The notes under the pieces were generated by a model. The model was not told where the DNA came from and made no database searches. It saw only the letters and a program-made list of their open reading frames with translations. A stretch of 64,000 nt of DNA from NCBI GenBank assembly GCA_965227265.1, contig OZ245738.1, forward strand, positions 1,178,001 through 1,242,000, written 5' to 3'. The position numbers and the translations under genes are program-made. Of the stretch, positions 27,330 to 35,700 are shown piece by piece (the first letter of the stretch is position 1; every line of letters starts with the position of its first letter). Origin of the DNA: UBA2336 sp965227265. GTDB lineage: Bacteria > Bacteroidota > Bacteroidia > Cytophagales > Cyclobacteriaceae.

Positions 27330-27345
27330 ATCGCAATATTACGAT
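27330..27345. promoter_or_regulatory. ArsR-type operator O2 upstream of the arsenate reductase gene
   Basis: ATCGCAATATTACGAT matches the upstream operator at 13 of 16 bases, has one mismatch between its 7-base arms, and ends 12 bases before the next start codon. The placement suggests a second promoter or repression point inside the operon. Confidence 0.7.
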
Positions 27346-27357
27346 AACATTATTTAT

Positions 27358-28002
27358 ATGCCTCCGAACCGACTCAGACAATCCTTACTTCCTGTGTTGC
27401 AAGCTTCAATTGAGGGGCTGGTGAAGGACTTTAAAAGCATTTCTGCTGAACGCAAGGAGTTACTCAAGCAACTTACTGATTTCATTGAAAAACGTTCTCA
27501 TGAGAAAGAGGTCGTTCACCTGAATTTTATTTGTACTCACAACTCAAGGCGAAGTCATTTGTCTCAACTATGGGCGCAGGCAGCGGCACATTACTACGGA
27601 ATTCCAAACGTTCAATGTTATTCTGGCGGAACTGAAGCTACAGCATTTAATCCAAGAGCAGTTAAGGCCATGCGGGAAGCGGGATTTATGATTTCGAAAA
27701 TTAAAGAAGGAGAGAATCCTATTTATGAAGTATTCTATGCTGAAGATATTAATCCGGTAACAGCATTTTCAAAAACCTACAATGACCCATTCAATCATAA
27801 CAAGGATTTTGCTGCAATCATGACCTGCTCGCACGCAGATGAGAATTGCCCGCTGGTATTTGGCGCAACAGCGCGAATAGCGTTGACCTATGATGATCCG
27901 AAAGAGTTCGATGGAACTTTGCAAGAGACTGAAAAATATAAAGAACGGGTCGAGCAGATAGGAACAGAAATCCTTTATGCATTCTCTCAGGTAAAGAAGT
28001 AA
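27358..28002 (+). CDS. Phosphatase-fold arsenate reductase-like protein
   Basis: A 214-residue protein with a low-molecular-weight tyrosine phosphatase core. The P-loop is Cys59-THNSR-Arg65 in FICTHNSRRSHLSQ, and further Cys lie in IMTCSHADENC near residues 160-167. About 50 extra helical residues precede the core. Members with this P-loop in arsenic clusters reduce arsenate to arsenite using a small thiol or thioredoxin. Given the bshB1 gene in this window, bacillithiol is a possible electron donor here, but that is inference. The stop is two bases before the ACR3 start. Confidence 0.88.
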   Translation: MPPNRLRQSLLPVLQASIEGLVKDFKSISAERKELLKQLTDFIEKRSHEKEVVHLNFICTHNSRRSHLSQLWAQAAAHYYGIPNVQCYSGGTEATAFNPRAVKAMREAGFMISKIKEGENPIYEVFYAEDINPVTAFSKTYNDPFNHNKDFAAIMTCSHADENCPLVFGATARIALTYDDPKEFDGTLQETEKYKERVEQIGTEILYAFSQVKK

Positions 28003-28004
28003 AC

Positions 28005-29051
28005 ATGGCTCAATCTAAACTTGGATTCTTAGACCGATACCTGACCTTGTGGATATTCCTGGCGATGGCTATAGGCATTGCTTTAGGAAATTTATTGCCT
28101 GTTGCTCAATGGATGAATGTATTTCAGGTTGGGACGACCAACATTCTTATTGCGATAGGGCTTATTGTGATGATGTATCCACCGTTGGCTAAGGTCCGCT
28201 ATGAACATCTTGGCAAAGTGTTTCGAAATGTCAAAGTGATCAGCTTATCGCTGGTACTAAATTGGATCATTGGGCCGATACTCATGTTTTTGCTGGCAGT
28301 ATTGTTTCTGCGCGATAGGCCTGAATACATGGTGGGACTTATTTTGATTGGCCTTGCGCGATGCATTGCGATGGTGTTGGTTTGGAATGATCTCGCCAAA
28401 GGCGATAAAGAATATGCCGCAGGGCTTGTGGCATTGAACAGTATCTTTCAAGTGATCTTCTACAGTGTGTTTGCCTGGCTATTCATAACCGTACTGCCAC
28501 CATACTTTGGCATCGAAGGATCTGTCGTTAATGTAAGTATGTCGGACGTAGCAGAAAGCGTTTTGCTTTATCTGGGTTTGCCATTCCTGTTGGGTTTTCT
28601 GACCCGGTACTTTTTTAAGAAATCTAAGGGTGAAATCTGGTATGTTCAGCATGTGGTCCCAAAGATCAGCCCTTTAACGTTGATAGCCCTGCTATTCACA
28701 ATCGTGGTAATGTTCAGCTTTAAGGGTAAGATGATCGTTGAAATTCCGTTTGACGTATTCCGGATAGCCATTCCGCTAATCATCTACTTTATTGTAATGT
28801 TTACGGTAAGTTTCTTTCTCTCGAGAAAACTTGGAGCGAACTATGAGGAAAATGCTTCGGTTTCATTCACCGCAACTGGTAACAATTTTGAGCTTGCTAT
28901 TGCTGTAGCGGTAGGTGTTTATGGAATAAATTCCGGACAGGCTTTCGCGGGAGTGATCGGTCCACTCATTGAAGTACCCGCATTAATCTTATTAGTTAAC
29001 CTGGCCTTTTGGTTTAAAAACAAAATGTATTTGAAGTCGCAGAATTTGTAA
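28005..29051 (+). CDS. acr3: ACR3-type arsenite efflux transporter
   Basis: A 348-residue inner-membrane carrier with about ten helices. It starts with LTLWIFLAMAIGIALGNLLP, has YPPLAKVRYEH, GLARCIAMVLVWNDLAKGD with the conserved Cys needed for arsenite export, and SFTATGNNFELAIAVAVGVYG near the end. These are signatures of ACR3 and not of ArsB. It pumps arsenite out of the cell, completing the reductase step of the gene before it. Confidence 0.95.
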   Translation: MAQSKLGFLDRYLTLWIFLAMAIGIALGNLLPVAQWMNVFQVGTTNILIAIGLIVMMYPPLAKVRYEHLGKVFRNVKVISLSLVLNWIIGPILMFLLAVLFLRDRPEYMVGLILIGLARCIAMVLVWNDLAKGDKEYAAGLVALNSIFQVIFYSVFAWLFITVLPPYFGIEGSVVNVSMSDVAESVLLYLGLPFLLGFLTRYFFKKSKGEIWYVQHVVPKISPLTLIALLFTIVVMFSFKGKMIVEIPFDVFRIAIPLIIYFIVMFTVSFFLSRKLGANYEENASVSFTATGNNFELAIAVAVGVYGINSGQAFAGVIGPLIEVPALILLVNLAFWFKNKMYLKSQNL

Positions 29052-29061
29052 CAGATGTGTT

Positions 29062-29298
29062 ATGCATGATGCAAGAAGCTTATACCGACAATGCCGACAG
29101 GAAATCCGGCCGGTCATGGAAATGCTTAAGTACAAACAAACCCAGCTTGGTAATTTGGCTTGGGAGGAAGTGGTTCTGAAGACCAGAAAGAAAGTGCTTA
29201 GGTCTCCGAAGCAGTATTTTTCCGATCTTCCGGAAAAGCAGGTTTTGACAACCATGATTGATAAATTATTTGAAGAGTTCAGGAAAGAAGTTTCTTAA
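29062..29298 (+). CDS. Small unknown protein in the arsenic cluster
   Basis: A 78-residue basic, helical protein (MHDARSLYRQCRQE...) encoded 10 bases after acr3 and 10 bases before the acetyltransferase gene. It contains KYKQTQLGNLAWEEV and ends FEEFRKEVS. There is no signal, membrane segment or known motif; a single Cys is at residue 11. Tight packing between neighbours favours a real gene. I do not recognise the family. Confidence 0.55.
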   Translation: MHDARSLYRQCRQEIRPVMEMLKYKQTQLGNLAWEEVVLKTRKKVLRSPKQYFSDLPEKQVLTTMIDKLFEEFRKEVS

Positions 29299-29308
29299 AT
29301 TAACAACT

Positions 29309-29797
29309 ATGATCATTACCTCATTGGCTGAACAACACTATCCGGCTGTAAAGAAAATTTACGAACAAGGATTAGCGACCGAAAACTCAACATTTCAGAC
29401 TTCAGCACCTGATTGGAAAGAATGGGATGAATCTCACATCAGTAATTGCAGAATCGTGGGAATCGAAAATGATGAGGTCATCGGTTGGGCTGCATTAACA
29501 CCCGTGTCAGGCAGATGCGTGTATGCGGGCGTTGCGGAAGTAAGTGTTTATGTGGATGAGAAATTCCGAGGCAAGGGCTATGGTACAACGTTACTCGATG
29601 CATTGATCCAGGAAAGTGAAAAGAATAATCTGTGGACATTGCAAGCCGGAATTTTTCCGGAAAACGCGTCAAGTATTAAAATACATGAAGCCTTGGGCTT
29701 CCGGCAAGTCGGCTTCCGTGAAAAGATCGGTCAGTTGAAAGGTGTTTGGCGGAACACCGTTTTGCTAGAACGCAGAAGTAATAAAGTCGGTGTCTAG
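29309..29797 (+). CDS. GNAT acetyltransferase, phosphinothricin/ArsN1-like
   Basis: A 162-residue acetyltransferase. The ATG at 29309 gives MIITSLAEQHYPAVKKIYEQGLA, the start typical of phosphinothricin acetyltransferases. The acetyl-CoA site is the V/I-x-x-x-x-R-G-x-G region seen as VDEKFRGKGYGTTLL, followed by FPENASSIKIHEALGF. Members in arsenic clusters (ArsN1) acetylate an organoarsenical analogue of phosphinothricin. The context supports that function, but a general amino-acid analogue acetyltransferase is also possible. Confidence 0.82.
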   Translation: MIITSLAEQHYPAVKKIYEQGLATENSTFQTSAPDWKEWDESHISNCRIVGIENDEVIGWAALTPVSGRCVYAGVAEVSVYVDEKFRGKGYGTTLLDALIQESEKNNLWTLQAGIFPENASSIKIHEALGFRQVGFREKIGQLKGVWRNTVLLERRSNKVGV

Positions 29798-29816
29798 GTA
29801 TCTAATCAGCGAGCTT

Positions 29817-30377
29817 ATGAACGCACTACAAACAGAAGTCTGGACTTCCACACAGAATAAACTTAGAAATTTTGTGTTTCGCTACACGCAGGATAGGGCC
29901 GCGGCAGAAGATATTGTTCAGGATGTTTTCCTGAAAGTTCACTCAAAAATTGGTCAGGTCAGAGAATCGGATAAGCTGGTTGGGTGGATATTTCAGATTA
30001 CACGGCATACGATAACCGATTATTTCCGACAGAAGTCAAAAACCATTAATGTTAAGGATATTGATTGGGACAGCGATCAAGTTTCGCTCAACGATTGCGT
30101 TTCGTCCTGTCTATCCGATATGCTTACAACGCTTCCCGCTAAATATCGTGAAGCGCTTGAGCTTATTGAACTTAAAAATCTTTCCCAGCTTGAATTAGCG
30201 AATGTGCTAAACATTTCATACTCCGGTGCTAAGTCGCGGGTTCAGCGAGCGCGACAAATGCTGAAAGAAAAGATGGATGAAAGCTACAATATCCAACTTG
30301 ACAAGTATGGGAATGTTTTGGTCTGCGAAAACAAATCTCCGTGTTCCTGCTCGCAGCGGGATGCATTGGGAGTTTAA
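29817..30377 (+). CDS. sigZ: SigZ-like ECF sigma factor
   Basis: A 186-residue extracytoplasmic-function sigma factor. The ATG at 29817 is preferred over an upstream GTG that overlaps the acetyltransferase gene. Region 2 reads FVFRYTQDRAAAEDIVQDVFLKV and GWIFQITRHTITDYFR. Region 4 reads LPAKYREALELIELKNLSQ and ELANVLNISYSGAKSRVQRAR. The tail is cysteine-bearing (CENKSPCSCSQ). I recall SigZ-like factors occurring near arsenic genes in Bacteroidota. No anti-sigma factor gene is adjacent, so the cysteines of the tail may themselves sense thiol-reactive metalloids; that is inference. Confidence 0.87.
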   Translation: MNALQTEVWTSTQNKLRNFVFRYTQDRAAAEDIVQDVFLKVHSKIGQVRESDKLVGWIFQITRHTITDYFRQKSKTINVKDIDWDSDQVSLNDCVSSCLSDMLTTLPAKYREALELIELKNLSQLELANVLNISYSGAKSRVQRARQMLKEKMDESYNIQLDKYGNVLVCENKSPCSCSQRDALGV

Positions 30378-30378
30378 T

Positions 30379-30403
30379 AAAGGGCAGACGTCTTCCGCCC
30401 TTC
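30379..30403. terminator. Candidate bidirectional terminator after sigZ
   Basis: AAGGGC (30380-30385) pairs with GCCCTT (30397-30402) around an 11-base loop that contains the palindrome AGACGTCT. It lies between the sigZ stop and the convergent Cys-rich ORF, with A/T-rich flanks on both sides. Confidence 0.55.
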
Positions 30404-30410
30404 ATTTCAC

Positions 30411-30479
30411 CTAGCAGCAAGTTGTGATTCCCTCGCAGCAATTACCTGGGCAACATTCTGGATCGTTTTTCTTTTTCAT
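30411..30479 (-). CDS. Tiny cysteine-rich ORF (22 aa) beside sigZ
   Basis: On the minus strand an ATG at 30479 opens 22 codons, MKKKNDPECCPGN followed by CCEGITTCC, then TAG. Six of 22 residues are Cys, arranged as three CC pairs with a basic N-terminus. It ends 33 bases from the sigZ stop, with a hairpin in between. Paired cysteines are what a trivalent arsenic or other soft-metal ligand would need, so a metallothionein-like or sensor peptide is possible. It is too short for standard gene callers. Chance cannot be excluded, but the composition is striking for this location. Confidence 0.5.
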   Translation of the reverse strand: MKKKNDPECCPGNCCEGITTCC

Positions 30480-30501
30480 GATCTTTGATTTTAGTTATCG
30501 T

Positions 30502-30574
30502 GAGCAACTTGCTCGTTCGTATCATTGACGAAAGAATTGCCCTACGGACGCATAAAAATCCTTGCGTCTTTTTT
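30502..30574 (+). promoter_or_regulatory. Palindrome and terminator-like hairpin upstream of the PAP2 gene
   Basis: A 13-base palindrome, GAGCAACTTGCTC (30502-30514), is followed by GACGCA (30547-30552) pairing with TGCGTC (30563-30568) and a run of six T. The second element looks like a Rho-independent terminator in the leader of the PAP2 gene, 35 bases before its ATG. It may be an attenuator, or may end a short upstream transcript. The palindrome could be an operator. Confidence 0.45.
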
Positions 30575-30608
30575 CGCGGGTTGCCGTCATAATGACAAAC
30601 TCCTGAAC

Positions 30609-31583
30609 ATGAAAAAAATCCTTTTCGTTATCTTTCCTCTGATCACTTTATTTTCCACCGGTTACGGTCAAGCCAATAAAAATCAACCGAGAACGCTTAC
30701 CCCGGCACGTGGACATTACAAACAACTTGAGACTTTTAGTGCCAAGCCAAAAAGCTCAACCGAAGAGATCGACAAGCAGAAATTTATTACTGATCAGGAA
30801 ACAATTAACCGCAGGATGAGTCTGAAGCCAATCTACCTGACCAATGTTACCGTTAATGATTTCATCATTCCTGATGTTCCGGCAAACAGTTCAGAACGGA
30901 CGCGCGCGGAGATCAACTACTTGTTGGCACTTCAGAATTCCAGAACGGAGGAGGAGGTGAGATCATCACTTTACATGGCTGACATTTATTATAACCTTCG
31001 GGCTAAGCCAGAAGACTCAACGTATGTTCACTATAGAGAAAATTTATTTCACATTGGCAGATCAATAGGGTCATGGTTTAATCCTGAAAATCTACCGGTA
31101 ACAGCGAACCTCGTTGCCAGTGTGTGGCAGGATGCGAGTTATTTCATTTGGTCATTAAAGTTTAAATACGCGCGAATTCGTCCAGTGTTTATCGATTCTG
31201 ACATCAAGAATCTCCAGGAAACAGATTGGGCAGCTTATCCAAGCGGTCACGCTGCCAATTCCTATGTGAATGCATACTTGTTTCAGGAGTTCGCACCTGA
31301 ATTTACAGATGTGTTCATCAAGGATGCGTTCGATATGGCACATTCCCGTGAGATCATAGGGGTGCATTACCCTTCCGATTCAGAATCCGCCCGGATCTTT
31401 GCCCGTCAGTTTGTGAACATGCTGCTTAAGAATGGAAAGTTTATCAAGGATTTTGAACTGGCCAAAAAAGAATGGGTAGAGAGAGCGAAGGAAACTTTTG
31501 TCAAGCCTGTGATCAAGAAAGATAAGAGCGAATGTGGTGGAGCCGTTGCCTCGTCCTGCGCCAAGGTATGTGAAGGAAACTAG
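30609..31583 (+). CDS. Exported PAP2-family acid phosphatase
   Basis: A 324-residue exported phosphatase; the ATG at 30609 gives a signal peptide ending FSTGYG/Q. The three-part vanadium-chloroperoxidase/PAP2 signature is present: KYARIRP, YPSGHAANSY and SREIIGVHYPSD. This is the layout of class A nonspecific acid phosphatases in the periplasm. The C-terminal 20 residues contain three Cys (ECGG...SSCAKVCEGN), an unusual tail. It lies beside the arsenic cluster, but nothing proves a role in it. A terminator follows. Confidence 0.88.
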   Translation: MKKILFVIFPLITLFSTGYGQANKNQPRTLTPARGHYKQLETFSAKPKSSTEEIDKQKFITDQETINRRMSLKPIYLTNVTVNDFIIPDVPANSSERTRAEINYLLALQNSRTEEEVRSSLYMADIYYNLRAKPEDSTYVHYRENLFHIGRSIGSWFNPENLPVTANLVASVWQDASYFIWSLKFKYARIRPVFIDSDIKNLQETDWAAYPSGHAANSYVNAYLFQEFAPEFTDVFIKDAFDMAHSREIIGVHYPSDSESARIFARQFVNMLLKNGKFIKDFELAKKEWVERAKETFVKPVIKKDKSECGGAVASSCAKVCEGN

Positions 31584-31633
31584 ATTGAGTGATGGCAAAC
31601 AGAAAAATGTCGGAAGCTTTGGGCGCTCCAAGC

Positions 31634-31667
31634 GGACAAGTGAATGTTCTTCACTGTCCACTTTTTA
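31634..31667 (+). terminator. Terminator after the PAP2 gene
   Basis: GGACAAGTGAA (31634-31644) pairs with TTCACTGTCC (31650-31659) with one bulged base, followed by ACTTTTT. It ends the arsenic/phosphatase region and marks the start of a gene-poor stretch. Confidence 0.75.
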
Positions 31668-32119
31668 TTGTATAATGCGCTGATTGTTACATTTACACAT
31701 GGCGGACAATTCTCAGTCTCCGGGGGTAATTGATGGTTTATCTTCAGATAGCTCGTGAATCGAATACGAATTTTAATAGGTATCGCGTTACTTGGCTCGT
31801 TAACTGCCATAAGCAGCTGTCGTTGATCAAGAGTACGGAGTGCATTTTGAAATTGTAAATGAATTCGAGCGCTAGGTAATAAGTCCAGATGGATGAGCGA
31901 CTCTGAACTGATTTTTTTTGACAGTCTTGCAATCTCATCCGGCACTCGCCACACTTCCAAGAACTTTCGCCTGCTGGATGAATGGGAAGTCAGGATTAAA
32001 GACAAAAACTCGTTTTATAAACTCATCATTACGGAAGATGATTTTGTGGAAGAATAGTTCAGTATGGAACAACTCAAGTTGCATCTTGCCTGTTCAGCGT
32101 TCTGATGTTATGTATTGTT
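31668..32119. other. Gene-poor stretch, no recognisable gene
   Basis: No convincing gene was found. A 54-codon plus-strand frame at 31893-32057 (MSDSELIFFDSLAISS...) has a fairly protein-like composition and ends EDDFVEE; it may be the broken tail of an older gene. A longer minus-strand frame (31580-32005) reads through the terminator and has no family features. Together with the next entry this is about 0.9 kb of apparently decaying DNA between the PAP2 gene and the mannan locus. Confidence 0.5.
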
Positions 32120-32338
32120 TATCTATGAGCAACATTTATCGAATCCGCTAAATCGTCAATTTCTGCAAGTCTCCTAGAAAATGGTTCGAAAATGTGGCTC
32201 ACTAACCTTTACTTCTAATTCTTCGGGCCTGACATTGTATTCGGCTTTGATTTCACGAAGAAAGTCGGACGGGTCAATTTCTTACGAAGCGAGCAATTCA
32301 AGAATATATGAAAGCTTGTCTTCAATATTCTTTGATCA
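32120..32338 (-). pseudogene. Possible decayed coding fragment
   Basis: Reading the minus strand from 32335, one frame gives NIEDKLSYILELLAS, a stop, then EIDPSDFLREIKAEYN continuing VRPEELEVKVSEP to a stop at 32174. Shifting frame there gives FSRRLAEIDDLADSINVAHR to another stop. The pieces look like one small helical protein broken by an in-frame stop and a frameshift. I do not recognise the family. It has no intact start. Confidence 0.35.
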
Positions 32339-32478
32339 GATGTACCTCCTTGACCTGATCGTAGTCTTTTTAACAGACGCTAAATTTCAAGTGTTATACA
32401 GAAACGTTTTGACCTAAGGGGGTGAAATCCTTCATTTATGGATGGTTACTCAGCTATTGCCGCAATTGTTTGTTGAAA

Positions 32479-32512
32479 TTTGGGCTCTGCAAACGTTTGC
32501 CCTCTATTTTTG
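32479..32512 (+). promoter_or_regulatory. Predicted promoter of the mannan locus
   Basis: TTTG at 32479-32482 and TATTTTTG at 32505-32512 fit the Bacteroidota -33 (TTTG) and -7 (TAnnTTTG) elements, with a 22-base spacer that is slightly longer than usual. It lies 62 bases before the tiny ORF and 225 bases before susC, leaving a long leader. Confidence 0.5.
32489..32500. promoter_or_regulatory. LacI-type palindromic operator candidate
   Basis: GCAAACGTTTGC is a perfect 12-base palindrome with the central ACGT and flanking GCAAA/TTTGC of LacI/PurR-family operators. It sits between the predicted -33 and -7 elements, where a bound repressor would block polymerase. No LacI gene is in this window. 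Confidence 0.5.
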
Positions 32513-32573
32513 AGCGATTTACCCACCTTTTTTACAGTTTAAAACCCGAATATTTGAGCAGTAAAATGTGAAG

Positions 32574-32714
32574 ATGGATCAATTGTTCAGCTGGGTGAGG
32601 GTTAAAATGAATGGCCTTTCAAAAAAAAACATGTTCCTGCTGATCTCGGAGATCGGTCTTGGAATATGCGCCCTACTGTTTGTATTGGTACTCATTCGCA
32701 TTTTTCTCTACTAA
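32574..32714 (+). CDS. Small single-helix membrane protein ahead of susC
   Basis: A 46-codon frame (MDQLFSWVRVKMNGLSKK...) ending 22 bases before the susC start. About 18 polar/basic residues precede one strong hydrophobic segment of some 25 residues (LISEIGLGICALLFVLVLI), ending RIFLY. The positive residues before the helix suggest an N-in membrane peptide. It lies in the leader of the mannan operon. It could be a real small membrane protein, a leader ORF, or chance. Confidence 0.4.
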   Translation: MDQLFSWVRVKMNGLSKKNMFLLISEIGLGICALLFVLVLIRIFLY

Positions 32715-32736
32715 CCTCTACTTAAACCTAACATCT

Positions 32737-35700
32737 ATGAAAAGAGCGTTACTCTCAAAACTGGCAGGACTCCTTATGTTCCTGTTATTCTCAAGTGTAT
32801 TGGCGCAAGCACAGCAGGCCACGATTACGGGTGTGGTGAAAGATCCAAAGGGGGAGCCTATGGCAGGAGTAAGCATAGCCGTAAAGGGAACCAATAACGG
32901 AACGACCACCGATGAAAACGGACAATTTAATCTGGTCGCGTCAGCTGAAGACAAACTTGTGTTCTCCTTTATCGGATATAAAACCCAGGAGGTTGCGGTG
33001 AGTAACCAGACCAACCTATCAATTTCGCTGGAGGAAGACGTTGAAGCGTTGAGTGAACTAGTTGTTATTGGATACGGCTCGGTTAAGAAAACAGATGTAA
33101 CTTCATCAATCTCTTCGGTTAGCCAGAAAGATCTAAAGACATTACCCGTAGCCGGGATTGATCAGGCAATTCAGGGTAGACTGGCTGGCGTAACCGTTAT
33201 GACTAATGGCGGACAGCCTGGAGGTGGTGTTTCTGTTCGCGTGCGGGGTATCACATCTGTTAATGGTAATGATCCGCTGTACGTTATTGATGGTGTTCCT
33301 TTTCAAGGTTCGGCTACTTCACTTGCGACAAATTTTCTGGGCGGTGGAAGTGGGCAGACTGGTCAAAGTGTTTTAGCAACGCTTAACCCGGCTGATATTG
33401 AAACAATTGACGTGCTCAAAGATGCTTCAGCACAAGCTATTTACGGATCGCGTGCTGCCAACGGTGTTGTACTTGTTACTACTAAACGTGGAAAAGCAGG
33501 ACAGGCTAAAATAACGTACGATGGATTTTATGGTATTAAAAAAATTCCAAAGAAACTTCCGGTAATGAATTTGCGTGAATTCGCGCAATACCAAAATGAA
33601 ACCGTTGCCGAGATCAATGCTGTGACAGGCGGAAATCAACTTCCAACTCCTGAGTTTGCAAATCCTTCCTTGCTCGGTAAAGGCACCGACTGGCAGGATG
33701 AAATCTATCAAACGGGAGCTGTAAGCAGTCATCAGCTTTCGTTTAGCGGTGGGCACGATAAATCTAACTATTACTTTTCCGGGGGATACTATAGTGAGCA
33801 AGGTACGTTGATTGAAACAAATTTTGAGCGTTATTCTTTACGTGCAAATATTAATCATGAAATTAAAGAATGGCTGAATGTTGGGTTTACTACTAACCTG
33901 TCAAGAAGCAATCAAAAAATCGGACTATCTGACGGTTTTGATGCTGTGACCAGCACGGTATTGTACAACAGTCCTGCGTCACCCGTAAAAGATGTTTACG
34001 GAAATTATGTCGGACAAACTACCATTGGAACCACTCCGTTTGGTAACCCGAATAACCCGGCAGCATTAGCACACTACAGGGACGTGCGAACAATAACGTC
34101 CCGTTCTTACGGAGCGCTATTTGCAGAAATTACCTTTTTGAAAGGATTAACCTTACGAAACGAAGTTAACTACGATTTTAGCTTAGCAAATGATAAGGCA
34201 TTCCAGCCACTTATCAGAAACGACAGTACAGATCAAACCATTGTTGGACCGAGCCGTCTGCGCGAACAACGGACCAATAGTTTGTATTGGGCAATTAAGA
34301 ATTATCTCAATTACAACGTAACCTTTGGCAAGCATAATATTTTTGCTACCCTCGGACATGAAGCTCAGGCATCGAAGTATGATTACATCAATGCTAACCG
34401 CAATAACCTGTCATTGAACCTTCCTTCACTCAATGCAGGCGCTTCTGAAAATCAAGGCATTGGAGCGGGAGCAGGTGAATGGTCAATCGAATCTTATTTT
34501 GCCCGTGTCAATTATTCATTTGATAGCCGCTATGCAATCAGTGCTACTATCAGAAGGGATGGATCGTCATCCTTTGGCCCTAATAACCGTTGGGGAACTT
34601 TTCCAGGAGTTTCTGCATCGTGGACAGTCACAAATGAAGGCTTTGCAAAAGAACTGCCTGTTGTTAACTATTTAAAAGTAAGAGTTGGTGCAGGGGCAGT
34701 AGGCAATCAACAAGTTGGTAATCAAAACCCGTACACATCAAACATCAATCTCATAGCCATTGCACCTTTTGGACCTGGCAGCATGCCTGACAACGTAGCA
34801 AATCCTAATATCAGCTGGGAGGCAGTTGTGACCTATAACGGAGGTGTTGATGTAACACTTTTTAATAAATTAGACATGACAGTCGATTTGTATAAGAAGG
34901 TCACGACTGATATGCTTCTGTCTACACAATTGGGGCTTTATTCTGGCTTGGGAACAAACTTTGATGATATCAAAACTCCGATCGCTAACGATGGTCAAAT
35001 AACCAACAAAGGTATTGACATCAGCATAAGTGGATCGCAAGAGATTACATCGGATCTACTTTGGAAAAGTAGTTTGGTTTTTAGCCATTACAAGAATACG
35101 CTGGACTTCCTTAATACAAAGGACGCTTCTCTTCGGGGAGATTTTGATGAATATGGAGCGCGTGTGCTGGTGGCGTTAACACGAGCAGGATATCCGGTGG
35201 GAGGGTTCTATGGGTATGTAACCGATGGATTATTTAAATCCATGGAAGAGTTGGAGGACGAGGATGGAGATCCAGTAAAGGAATGGGGTCTGGATGTTAA
35301 ACCTGATGGCCAATGGCTCGGTGATATCAGGTATAAGGATTTGAACGATGATGGTGTTATTGATGATAAGGACGTTAAAAATATCGGTAATCCTAATCCC
35401 AAGTTCACGCTTGGATGGACTAACAGCTTTAGCTATAAAGGGTTTGATCTATCTCTTTTCTTGTACGCTTCCGTTGGCGGAGATATTTTCAATTATACCC
35501 GCCTTCAAACCGAAGGAATGCGCAACCAGTATAACAATCAGTTAAAAACTGTTAAAGATCGTTACACACCGGAGAATACAAACACCAACATGCCACGCTA
35601 CAATCAATGGCATGAAAACAACGTACGGGTTTCAGACCGTTATGTAGAAGATGCCTCTTATCTGCGGATCCAAAATGTTACGCTTGGGTATACTATACCC

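Noticed and set aside
31580..32005. A 141-codon open frame on the minus strand
   Set aside because: It runs through the PAP2 terminator, has no recognisable motif and an unnatural composition.
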